Shown here one piece after another: positions 28,214 to 33,792 of a DNA stretch of 33,792 nt. The notes under the pieces are model-generated. The model was not told the DNA's origin, ran no database searches, and worked only from the letters and a program-made list of their open reading frames with translations. The stretch covers positions 1 to 33,792 of the forward strand of contig NZ_FQZD01000042.1 in assembly GCF_900141835.1 (NCBI RefSeq), written 5' to 3'. How positions within the stretch are numbered: position 1 is the first letter of the stretch; each line of letters starts with the position of its first letter. This stretch comes from Propionispora hippei DSM 15287 (GTDB lineage: Bacteria; Bacillota; Negativicutes; Propionisporales; Propionisporaceae). The position numbers and the translations under genes are program-made.

Positions 28214-28654
28214 ATGAAAACAACATTTATGGCAAACGCAGCCAACGTAGAACGTAAATGGTATGTTGTAGATGCTGAAGGCAAGACTGTAGGTAGATTA
28301 GCCGCTGAAGTAGCCAAAATTCTTCGCGGAAAACATAAACCGACTTTTACTCCGCATGTTGATACAGGAGATCATGTCATCATAGTAAACGCAGCTAAGG
28401 TAGCGTTTACTGGTAAAAAATTGATCCAAAAAACATATTTCCGTCATTCCGGTTATCCAGGAGGTACTACCTTCACTACTGCCGGAAAAATGCTGGCTGA
28501 GAAGCCGGAAAGAGTTCTGGAAATCGCTATTAAAGGCATGCTGCCGAAAAATAGCCTGGGACGTCAAATGTACCGCAAATTGAACGTGTACAAAGGTGCT
28601 GATCATCCGCATGCCGCTCAGCAACCGGAAGTACTGGAACTTGATATTAGATAA
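28214..28654 (+). CDS. rplM: 50S ribosomal protein L13
   Basis: L13 (146 aa) is an early 50S assembly protein. [29 protein letters not shown] in short pieces, [22 protein letters not shown], and the [21 protein letters not shown] region are hallmarks. ATG 28214 follows AAGGAGGG. Transcribed from its own promoter because the PTS block interrupts the usual upstream context. Confidence 0.99.
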   Translation: MKTTFMANAANVERKWYVVDAEGKTVGRLAAEVAKILRGKHKPTFTPHVDTGDHVIIVNAAKVAFTGKKLIQKTYFRHSGYPGGTTFTTAGKMLAEKPERVLEIAIKGMLPKNSLGRQMYRKLNVYKGADHPHAAQQPEVLELDIR

Positions 28655-28677
28655 TACCGGAAAGGAGGAACATGAGT

Positions 28678-29070
28678 ATGGCATTAGTTAGCTACTACGG
28701 CACAGGCCGCAGAAAAACTTCGGTTGCCAGAGTTCGTCTGGTTCCGGGAGAAGGCAATGTAATTATCAACGGCCGTCCGCTTGTTGAATATTTTGGTTTA
28801 AAAACTCTTGAACTGATTGTAAAACAGCCATTAAATCTTACCGAAACGATTGGTAAGTATGATGTATTGGCTAAGGTAGAGGGTGGCGGTCCTTCCGGAC
28901 AGGCAGGCGCCATTCGCCACGGCATTTCCCGTGCTTTACTTAGAGTGGATCTCGAGTACCGCCCGTCTTTGAAACAGGCCGGCTTCCTGACTCGTGACCC
29001 CCGTGAAAAAGAACGCCGCAAATACGGTCTTAAGAAAGCCCGTAAAGCATCGCAGTTCTCGAAACGTTAA
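28678..29070 (+). CDS. rpsI: 30S ribosomal protein S9
   Basis: S9 (130 aa) reaches the P-site tRNA with its C-terminal tail. [22 protein letters not shown]-type opening, [20 protein letters not shown] and the invariant C-terminus QFSKR are present. I choose ATG 28678, nine bases after AAGGAGG (28662-28668); an ATG two codons earlier is only three bases from the RBS. With 28678 the length equals B. subtilis S9. Confidence 0.98.
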   Translation: MALVSYYGTGRRKTSVARVRLVPGEGNVIINGRPLVEYFGLKTLELIVKQPLNLTETIGKYDVLAKVEGGGPSGQAGAIRHGISRALLRVDLEYRPSLKQAGFLTRDPREKERRKYGLKKARKASQFSKR

Positions 29071-29084
29071 TTTATTCAAAGCAG

Positions 29085-29119
29085 GACCCGCATCAACTCT
29101 GGTTGGTGCGGGTCTTTTT
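29085..29119 (+). terminator. Rho-independent terminator of rplM-rpsI
   Basis: GACCCGCATCAAC (29085-29097) pairs with GTTGGTGCGGGTC (29102-29114), 13 pairs with one G-U, loop TCTG, followed by TTTTT. Canonical and strong. Confidence 0.92.
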
Positions 29120-29192
29120 CTATTTACCGAATAAGTTAAGCTATTATTTTTCAACAATTTGACTGCATAAAGAATACTTAATAAAGTACCAA

Positions 29193-29221
29193 TTGACATT
29201 TCCCCAAAAGTGCAGTATAGT
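29193..29221 (+). promoter_or_regulatory. Sigma-A promoter of the cobalamin riboswitch unit
   Basis: TTGACA (29193-29198), 17-base spacer, TATAGT (29216-29221): a perfect -35 and a 5/6 -10 at ideal spacing, the best promoter in the window. The start is expected near 29228, about 15 bases before the riboswitch P1 stem. Strong constitutive initiation with RNA-level control is the expected logic. Confidence 0.88.
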
Positions 29222-29241
29222 AAGCGAGAAAAATAACAGAT

Positions 29242-29396
29242 TTGGAACAGGTGCAATTGCGCTTAATAGAGAAGCCGGTACAAGCCGGCACGGTCCCGCC
29301 ACTGTAAGGGGAGTCGCTCACAAGATGCCACTGGATATATTTCTGGGAAGGTGTGAGCCGATGAGGAACCTGAGTCAGGAGAACTGCCTGTTCAAC
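29242..29396 (+). promoter_or_regulatory. Cobalamin (vitamin B12) riboswitch aptamer
   Basis: P1 is formed by GAACAGG (29245-29251) with CCTGTTC (29387-29393), extendable by TTG/CAA. Conserved landmarks are present in order: AGGTGCAATTGCGC after P1, the GGTCCCGCCACTGTAA core (GCCACTG at 29298-29304), and the 3' B12 box GAGTCAGGAGAACTGCC (29372-29388). GCCGG/CCGGC and other stems fall between them. It senses adenosyl- or other cobalamins and normally turns expression off when B12 is abundant. Belongs to the RF00174-type class by motif; subtype not resolved. Confidence 0.95.
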
Positions 29397-29458
29397 AATC
29401 GCCGCTATGACCTGCGAGAGATGGGGAGGGGGATTTGGTTTGCTTGCGGTTTTTGCAT

Positions 29459-29505
29459 GAGCCTTTTTCTTTGCATATGTGTGCGGAAAAGGCTCTTTTT
29501 TATTT
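29459..29505 (+). terminator. Expression-platform terminator of the cobalamin riboswitch
   Basis: GAGCCTTTT (29459-29467) pairs with AAAAGGCTC (29487-29495), with further inner pairing (TTGCA region with TGTGCGG), followed by TTTTTTATTTT. It lies between the aptamer and the PepSY gene, so control is by premature transcription termination. The G/T-rich stretch 29398-29458 probably supplies the antiterminator strand. Confidence 0.88.
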
Positions 29506-29525
29506 TCAATTCAGGAGGAAAAACT

Positions 29526-30860
29526 ATGCGTTATTGGTATAAAATTCACCGCTGGATTGGTTTCATTTGCCTGCTGTTCTTTCTATTGCTTTGCCTTACG
29601 GGGCTGCCGTTATTATTTAAGACGGAAATCCATGACTTTAATCTTTTGGATAAAGAAAATATGCATCCCGCCTCAGATTACAGGCAAATTTGGAGGGAAG
29701 TAGACGCTGGGGAAAGATTAGTGAAGGAAGGCTATTCCGGCAAGTCGATACGAAGTATTTCGGTCCAGCCCGATGAGGGAAGAATACTATTTCGGGTTCA
29801 GGACAAGGACAGCAACAAGCCGGTCGCTGCCCGGTTAAGCATGGGTGGCGAGCAGCTTGCCTATTATCCGTCAGACCATACCCTGCAGCCCTGGCACCAG
29901 GAGAAAATAAAATACCCCTGGCTGGCCGAATTCATGCATGAGATGCATCGTCTGCATATGTATCTTGGCATGGGCAAGGGCGGGATGGTGTTTTTAGGTT
30001 TCATGTGCTTTTTGAGCCTGGTCTCGGTTGTGTCCGGCTGCGTGCTTTACGGGCCGTTTATGAAACGAAGCCCCTTTGCCCTGATTGGCAACCGCAGTTG
30101 GCGGGAGCGGTGGTTTAGCTGGCACAAGTTTTTGGGCATTGTAACGGCTGTTTGGGCAATTATTTTATGTTTTAGCGGCGTTGTTATTGTTGTTTTTTCA
30201 CTCAGCTACGGTTTGTATATTCAGGATTCAAAGACGGCGGCCCAGGACTATTGGCAGTCAGCTCCGGCGGCGGGAAAACATCTTTCCCTGGCTGAAGCCA
30301 AATCTTTTGTAATGGAAACCTTTCCTGACGATGTGATCCTTTCGCTTGATTTACCGGATAGAAGGCAGTCGCCGCCGGCTTATGTTTTCTACATTACACC
30401 GGCGACAGAGAATCCGCTGGATTTTTTGGGGCAGCTTGTTTTTATCCCGGACAAAAAAGGTATGGAGCCGCAATATTTCACAAAACCTTTACCGGATTAT
30501 TTGTTTTTTGCCGGCTATATGTTGAAACTGCACATCCACAATCACGAACTGCTTATTTTAAAGATTCTATGGGCCCTTCTGGATATAGCGCTCATTTTTG
30601 TTATTCTATCCGGTCTGCTGGGGTGGCTCAGGAAAGGTGAAAAAATAGAACGCTCTTCTGTTGCCACGCCATCGCTCAACCGGCCGACGGCAGCAACCTG
30701 GAAATGGCCGGGTATTTTGGCCGGCTTAAGTCTGCTGGGCTTGTTTCTTCCCTTATACGGAACAGTGGGGGAATTTGCCGGCACCCTTGCCTGGCTGGCT
30801 GTAGCCTTGCTAAGCATTTTTTTGTGGCGGGAAAGAAATTCCCAAGTAACACATAGTTGA
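29526..30860 (+). CDS. B12-riboswitch-controlled PepSY-associated transmembrane protein
   Basis: A 444-aa inner-membrane protein of the PepSY_TM (PiuB-like) group. The N-terminus (WYKIHRWIGFICLLFFLLL) is the first helix (~10-31); an extracytoplasmic region with PepSY-like pattern (~50-125) follows; further helices are at ~153-176 and ~202-226, one after KLHIHNHE, and one at the C-terminus. His residues cluster at membrane edges: His8, His138/141/144 (FMHEMHRLHMYLG), His200 (WHKFLG) and the KLHIHNHE group, suggestive of heme or metal binding. ATG 29526 follows AGGAGG (29513-29518) by seven bases; in-frame upstream codons run through the riboswitch and are untranslated. Relatives are proposed membrane reductases in siderophore or metal uptake; a role in corrinoid or cobalt handling is inferred from the riboswitch. 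Confidence 0.88.
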   Translation: MRYWYKIHRWIGFICLLFFLLLCLTGLPLLFKTEIHDFNLLDKENMHPASDYRQIWREVDAGERLVKEGYSGKSIRSISVQPDEGRILFRVQDKDSNKPVAARLSMGGEQLAYYPSDHTLQPWHQEKIKYPWLAEFMHEMHRLHMYLGMGKGGMVFLGFMCFLSLVSVVSGCVLYGPFMKRSPFALIGNRSWRERWFSWHKFLGIVTAVWAIILCFSGVVIVVFSLSYGLYIQDSKTAAQDYWQSAPAAGKHLSLAEAKSFVMETFPDDVILSLDLPDRRQSPPAYVFYITPATENPLDFLGQLVFIPDKKGMEPQYFTKPLPDYLFFAGYMLKLHIHNHELLILKILWALLDIALIFVILSGLLGWLRKGEKIERSSVATPSLNRPTAATWKWPGILAGLSLLGLFLPLYGTVGEFAGTLAWLAVALLSIFLWRERNSQVTHS

Positions 30861-30902
30861 TACTTATTGTAAACTTTTCAATCAGATTTATATAGGTAAA
30901 CA

Positions 30903-30946
30903 GAAAAAAGCTGGGAACAGTGATATTACACTGATTCCAGCTTTAA
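30903..30946. terminator. Terminator for the GT51 gene, possibly bidirectional
   Basis: AAAGCTGGGAACAGTG (30907-30922) and CACTGATTCCAGCTTT (30929-30944) form a 16-base stem with two mismatches. Read on the - strand it is followed by TTTTTTCTGTTT, a proper T-tract for the glycosyltransferase gene ending at 30969. On the + strand the T-run is short, so it serves the PepSY gene only weakly. Confidence 0.85.
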
Positions 30947-30968
30947 GAATAATACCGGCATCATTTTT

Positions 30969-31772
30969 CTATTTTGCCAGAACAATGGGTTGCAGTTTGG
31001 CTTCCTGGGCTGTATCCGGCCCGAGGTAATTGTGTTTGACCATGGCGTTTAAGACAATGGCCTGCCTTTTCTTGGCTGCCGCGAAATTGACGTATGGCGA
31101 ATTAAGCGAGGGGGCATTTGGCAAGCCGGCCAGCATGCTGCATTCGGCCAGATTCAGTTCAGCCGGCTTTTTACCGAAATACTCCTGGCTGGCCTGACCG
31201 ATACCGTAATTGCCTGAACCGAAGTAAATGGTGTTCAGATACATTTCCAGAATTTCATCCTTTGAGTAGCGAAGCTCCAGATCTAATGACAGGAGCGCTT
31301 CCTCCAGCTTGCGACCCATAGTCTGCTCGTGGGAAAGAAAGAGATTCTTCACCAATTGCTGGGTGATGGTGCTACCCCCTTCAGCAATGGCACCGGCCTG
31401 CATATTAACCAGCGTGGCCCGCAGAATTCCCTCCACATCAAGTCCTACATGCTGGTAAAACCGGTTGTCCTCCACGGCAATGATGGCTTGCTGCATGGTA
31501 AGGGGAATCTGATTGAGCGGGACATAGCCCGTTGTATCCAGTTTATCGCGGACGGCGCTTTTCAATGCCGCCAGCCGGTATAGTCTGCGCCATAGTCCCG
31601 GTGCGTCGGCTGTCATGGCGGCATCCTTCATTTGTGATACCTGCTGTGATACCTGTTCGGAGACCAATCCTTTTGTTGACGGCAGGACGGAAACCACGCT
31701 GGCGCCGCCGGCCCACCAGAAGGAGGCCAGGAACAGAATCAGAAGAAATAGTAAAAATCGACCTTTGCGCAT
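30969..31772 (-). CDS. Monofunctional biosynthetic peptidoglycan glycosyltransferase (GT51)
   Basis: A 267-aa membrane-anchored GT51 enzyme polymerising lipid II into glycan chains, with no transpeptidase domain. An N-terminal signal anchor (~6-30) is followed by a Gln/Ser-rich linker. Catalytic motifs: Glu101 in AVEDNRFYQHVG, GGSTITQQLVKNLF (132-145), Glu158 in RKLEEAL and KDEILEMYLN (171-180). ATG 31772 has AGGAGG upstream. Divergent from cwlD across 150 bases, so peptidoglycan genes face each other. MtgA-like in layout, but orthology to mtgA is not established. Confidence 0.93.
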   Translation of the reverse strand: MRKGRFLLFLLILFLASFWWAGGASVVSVLPSTKGLVSEQVSQQVSQMKDAAMTADAPGLWRRLYRLAALKSAVRDKLDTTGYVPLNQIPLTMQQAIIAVEDNRFYQHVGLDVEGILRATLVNMQAGAIAEGGSTITQQLVKNLFLSHEQTMGRKLEEALLSLDLELRYSKDEILEMYLNTIYFGSGNYGIGQASQEYFGKKPAELNLAECSMLAGLPNAPSLNSPYVNFAAAKKRQAIVLNAMVKHNYLGPDTAQEAKLQPIVLAK

Positions 31773-31809
31773 ATATCCTCCTACTTCTTAAAGATAGGTT
31801 TCTGTTATT

Positions 31810-31838
31810 ATTTTACTCCACCAGGGCCTTTTTGACCA
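31810..31838 (-). promoter_or_regulatory. Probable sigma-A promoter of the GT51 gene
   Basis: On the - strand, TGGTCA (31833-31838) and TAAAAT (31810-31815) are separated by 17 bases, matching consensus 4/6 and 5/6. The start would be near 31803, giving a ~30-base leader with an AGGAGG. Confidence 0.5.
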
Positions 31839-31924
31839 TATGTGGCTAAACTACGCATAGCCCGACGCCCCGGTGAGTATGATGATAGGGAGAACTGGCG
31901 GGTTATTGGGGATGGAGGATGAGC

Positions 31925-32641
31925 ATGTGGATTTTGTCCTTAAAGCGGAAAAACTGGCAGCCGTTTTTGCTGTTTGGTGCGGCTGTGTTGGTGCTTAATT
32001 ATTTGGCTATCCGTTTTTTAGCGGCCGATTCGCTGGAAAATGTCAGCCTGGAAAGTTTGCGGGGAAGGCAGATCGCCATAGATCCGGGGCATGGCGGTAT
32101 TGATACCGGCGCCAGCGGTTATGGCGTGATCGAAAAGGAAGTTACCCTGGCCATTGCCGGGAAGGTGGCAGCCCTGCTGGAAAAGAACGGAGCTACAGTG
32201 TTTATGAGCCGGCAGGAGGATATTGACTACTATACCCGTGGTAAGGGCGGTAAACGGAATGATCTTCTGACCCGGATTGAGCTAATTGAAAAGGCGAAGC
32301 CCGAGCTGTTTGTCAGTATCCATTGCAATGCGATCAAAGGGCCTGAGCAGTCCGGGGCTCAGGTATTTTACAGCCCTAAATTCGAAGCCAATAAGCAAAT
32401 TGCCGAGACCATGCAGCAGGCGCTAAAGAATTTTCCTCCCGGCAACCGCCGCCAGGCTAAGCAGGATATGCACATTCTTATTCTCAACGCGATTAAGGTA
32501 CCTGGCGTGCTGGTGGAAACAGGTTATCTGACCAATAAAAAAGAAGCGGCTTTGTTAGCCGATCCCGTTTATCAGGACCAACTGGCCGAGCATATTGTTA
32601 AAGCCTTGGCGTATCATTTCAGCCGGAATGCGGGACAATAA
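31925..32641 (+). CDS. cwlD: N-acetylmuramoyl-L-alanine amidase CwlD (spore cortex)
   Basis: CwlD-type amidase (238 aa) removes stem peptides from muramic acid as the first step of muramic-delta-lactam formation in the spore cortex, required for germination in Bacillus. An N-terminal membrane segment (~14-34) is followed by an Amidase_3 domain: zinc ligands in DPGHGGIDTGA (His), GVIEKEVTL (Glu) and FVSIHCNA (His), and catalytic Glu in VLVETGYLTN. I choose ATG 31925, six bases after GGAGG (31914-31918); the in-frame ATG at 31919 touches the RBS. Assignment as CwlD rather than another small amidase rests on length and architecture. Confidence 0.85.
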   Translation: MWILSLKRKNWQPFLLFGAAVLVLNYLAIRFLAADSLENVSLESLRGRQIAIDPGHGGIDTGASGYGVIEKEVTLAIAGKVAALLEKNGATVFMSRQEDIDYYTRGKGGKRNDLLTRIELIEKAKPELFVSIHCNAIKGPEQSGAQVFYSPKFEANKQIAETMQQALKNFPPGNRRQAKQDMHILILNAIKVPGVLVETGYLTNKKEAALLADPVYQDQLAEHIVKALAYHFSRNAGQ

Positions 32642-32679
32642 GCATGAGTTGTTGTGATATTCGGGAGGAAGCGATTCTA

Positions 32680-33516
32680 ATGAATAATTTAGTGGCCTGT
32701 GCATTAATGCCCCATCCACCGGTTATGATACCGGAAATCGGCAGAGACGACATACACAATCTGGCGGCTACTGTTAAGGCAGCCGAACAGGTGGCGCAGC
32801 GGATAAAGGAAAATAACACGCAGACCGTGGTTATTTTAAGCCCCCACGGACCGGCCCTGGACGATACGATCTGTGTCAGTATTCACCCGCGCCTCAAGGG
32901 CAATTTGGCTGACTTTGGGGCAGCGGAGGTTATGCTGGCCTTTGAAACCGACGGTCTTTTGACAAGACATATCTTAAAAAAAGCCGCAAGGCTGGGGGTG
33001 AACGTCATGGAACTAACCGACGATCAGGCCAAGACACACCAGCTTTCCCTGGCTCTTGACTATGGCTCGCTGATTCCCCTCTACTATCTGCACAAGGGCG
33101 GTTTCAAGGGACAGCTAGTCCATTTGTCGGCCGGCACGCTGCCCTATGAGGAACTGTATACCTTTGGAAAAGCAGTGCAGGCGGCCATTAAGGCCGTGGG
33201 CAAAAAGGTGGCGGTTATCGCGTCCGGTGAGTTGTCCCACCGTCTGTCGGACCAGTCACCCCAGGGATATAGCCCGCAGGGAGCCGAGTTTGACAAACAG
33301 GTTTTGGCGGCAGTGGCCAGCTTAAACAGTAAGGCTGTGCTGACAATGGACAAGGAGCTGGTGGCGGAAGCCGGAGAATGCGCGCTGCCTCCTTTAGCGT
33401 TCCTGATGGGCGTGGTTGGCGGCCTGGACATGAAGGCCGATGTGCTGGCCTATGAGGGACCTTTTGGTGTCGGTTACGGAACGGTATTAATCCAGCCATT
33501 GGACAAAATGAATTAA
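32680..33516 (+). CDS. Class III extradiol dioxygenase-like protein (AmmeMemoRadiSam/MEMO-type)
   Basis: A 278-aa protein with the LigB-like fold seen in the N-terminal part of bacterial AMMECR1 fusion proteins. Conserved His-containing stretches are ALMPHPPVMIPEIG, VVILSPHGPALDD, QLVHLSAG and VIASGELSHRLS. Dioxygenase activity is not implied; members of this group lack known substrates. It ends after GYGTVLIQPLDKMN with no AMMECR1 domain, and no radical-SAM partner follows, so the system is either split or reduced here. The start is ATG 32680 after GGGAGG (11 bases); an ATG at 32644 lacks an RBS. Likely co-transcribed with cwlD. Confidence 0.82.
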   Translation: MNNLVACALMPHPPVMIPEIGRDDIHNLAATVKAAEQVAQRIKENNTQTVVILSPHGPALDDTICVSIHPRLKGNLADFGAAEVMLAFETDGLLTRHILKKAARLGVNVMELTDDQAKTHQLSLALDYGSLIPLYYLHKGGFKGQLVHLSAGTLPYEELYTFGKAVQAAIKAVGKKVAVIASGELSHRLSDQSPQGYSPQGAEFDKQVLAAVASLNSKAVLTMDKELVAEAGECALPPLAFLMGVVGGLDMKADVLAYEGPFGVGYGTVLIQPLDKMN

Positions 33517-33528
33517 TCATAATAAAAG

Positions 33529-33575
33529 AAAAGACCTGCTGACCGGACGTGTGCGGACAAGCAGGTGCTTTTTGT
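33529..33575 (+). terminator. Rho-independent terminator after the dioxygenase-like gene
   Basis: ACCTGCT (33534-33540) pairs with AGCAGGT (33560-33566), and the flanking AAAAG can extend the stem with CTTTT across a small bulge. TTTTTGTT follows at about 33569. It closes the cwlD unit. Confidence 0.8.
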
Positions 33576-33608
33576 TATAAGGGTATACCGCTGGGCGGGT
33601 TAGGGCAG

Positions 33609-33680
33609 GTTTTCAAACTATCCGAAACACTCGCTGAAGGAGTTTTTTTGCGACATGGATCATTCCGTTAGTTTGAAAAC
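33609..33680. repeat. Inverted-repeat element, arms 12 bases
   Basis: GTTTTCAAACTA (33609-33620) and TAGTTTGAAAAC (33669-33680) are perfect inverted repeats flanking 48 bases that contain a small ACTC/GAGT hairpin with a T7 run (33629-33649). No open frame is present. It may be a small mobile-element end pair, a structured RNA, or an unlinked palindrome. Confidence 0.45.
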
Positions 33681-33689
33681 ACGCTCTAG

Positions 33690-33792
33690 GTAAGCACTGA
33701 TTAATTCACACTGCGCGTCCTGACGGAGCTTTTTCCGCCTGGCTGCGTCAGCAAACCTTGAAATAGGGGCCGCTATTCCTGCGGTTTTACTT
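33690..33792. repeat. Hairpin-rich non-coding tract, possible dispersed repeat, cut by the window edge
   Basis: After 33680 no gene is seen. The tract contains CTGACG (33720-33725)/CGTCAG (33746-33751), AATAG (33762-33766)/CTATT (33773-33777) and a CCGC/GCGG stem with TTTT near 33771-33790. Closely packed short stems of this type are typical of dispersed non-coding repeats. Copy number cannot be judged from one window. Confidence 0.35.

Noticed and set aside
29193-29525. In-frame upstream extension of the PepSY gene through the riboswitch
   Set aside because: The extension would begin at the -35 hexamer itself and translate a folded aptamer and terminator; the ATG at 29526 has an ideal RBS. 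Lack of stop codons over this stretch appears coincidental.
31855-31887. Sporulation sigma (G or E) promoter before cwlD
   Set aside because: GCATA (31855-31859) and GATGATA (31881-31887) resemble sigma-G elements but the spacing is several bases too long; sigma-E -10 match is poor.

Overview
The window looks like a chromosomal segment of an endospore-forming Firmicute of moderate GC. The best indicator is a cwlD-type spore-cortex amidase gene. Zinc-binding (C+) forms of S14, S4, L36 and L24, and a cysteine-bearing EF-Tu of a kind I recall from Clostridia/Negativicutes, fit that. A sporulating Negativicute (Sporomusa/Pelosinus-like) is my guess from overall resemblance, not a proof.

Layout. 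(1) 1-17008: the end of the str operon (tuf), then the complete S10-spc-alpha supercluster on the + strand in canonical order: rpsJ, rplC, rplD, rplW, rplB, rpsS, rplV, rpsC, rplP, rpmC, rpsQ, rplN, rplX, rplE, rpsZ(rpsN), rpsH, rplF, rplR, rpsE, rpmD, rplO, secY, adk, map, a KOW-domain gene, infA, rpmJ, rpsM, rpsK, rpsD, rpoA, rplQ. Nearly every gene has a strong AGGAGG-type ribosome binding site. Twelve of these genes start with GTG or TTG. Several spacers (tuf-rpsJ, rplC-rplD, rpmC-rpsQ, rpsQ-rplN, infA-rpmJ) hold hairpins that could be regulatory leaders. (2) 17239-20535: ecfA1-ecfA2-ecfT (shared energizing module of ECF vitamin/metal transporters) and truA, a common follow-on to rplQ in Firmicutes. 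(3) 20856-27902: an inserted metabolic block. It holds a glycerol-1-phosphate dehydrogenase-like enzyme (+), a PRD-type PTS regulator with a downstream PH-like-domain gene (-), and a divergent four-gene mannose-family PTS (IIA, IIB, IIC, IID; +). (4) 28214-29070: rplM-rpsI with their own strong promoter and terminator. The block in (3) separates them from truA, to which they are often adjacent in Firmicutes.

(5) 29193-30860: a perfect -35/near-perfect -10 promoter, a full cobalamin (B12) riboswitch with a terminator expression platform, and a PepSY-type transmembrane protein. This is the most informative regulatory unit in the window: it links an uncharacterised inner-membrane PepSY protein to corrinoid status. 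(6) 30969-33516: a stand-alone GT51 peptidoglycan glycosyltransferase (-), divergent from cwlD and a lone class III extradiol-dioxygenase-like (AmmeMemoRadiSam/MEMO-type) protein (+). The last ~200 bp are non-coding and rich in inverted repeats, probably part of a dispersed repeat.

How the parts fit: regions 1, 2 and 4 are translation, secretion and transcription housekeeping. Region 3 is a self-contained sugar or polyol uptake unit with its own phosphorylation-sensing regulator. Regions 5-6 concern cofactor-responsive membrane chemistry and cell-wall/spore biology. Nothing in the window is clearly phage, transposase or CRISPR.
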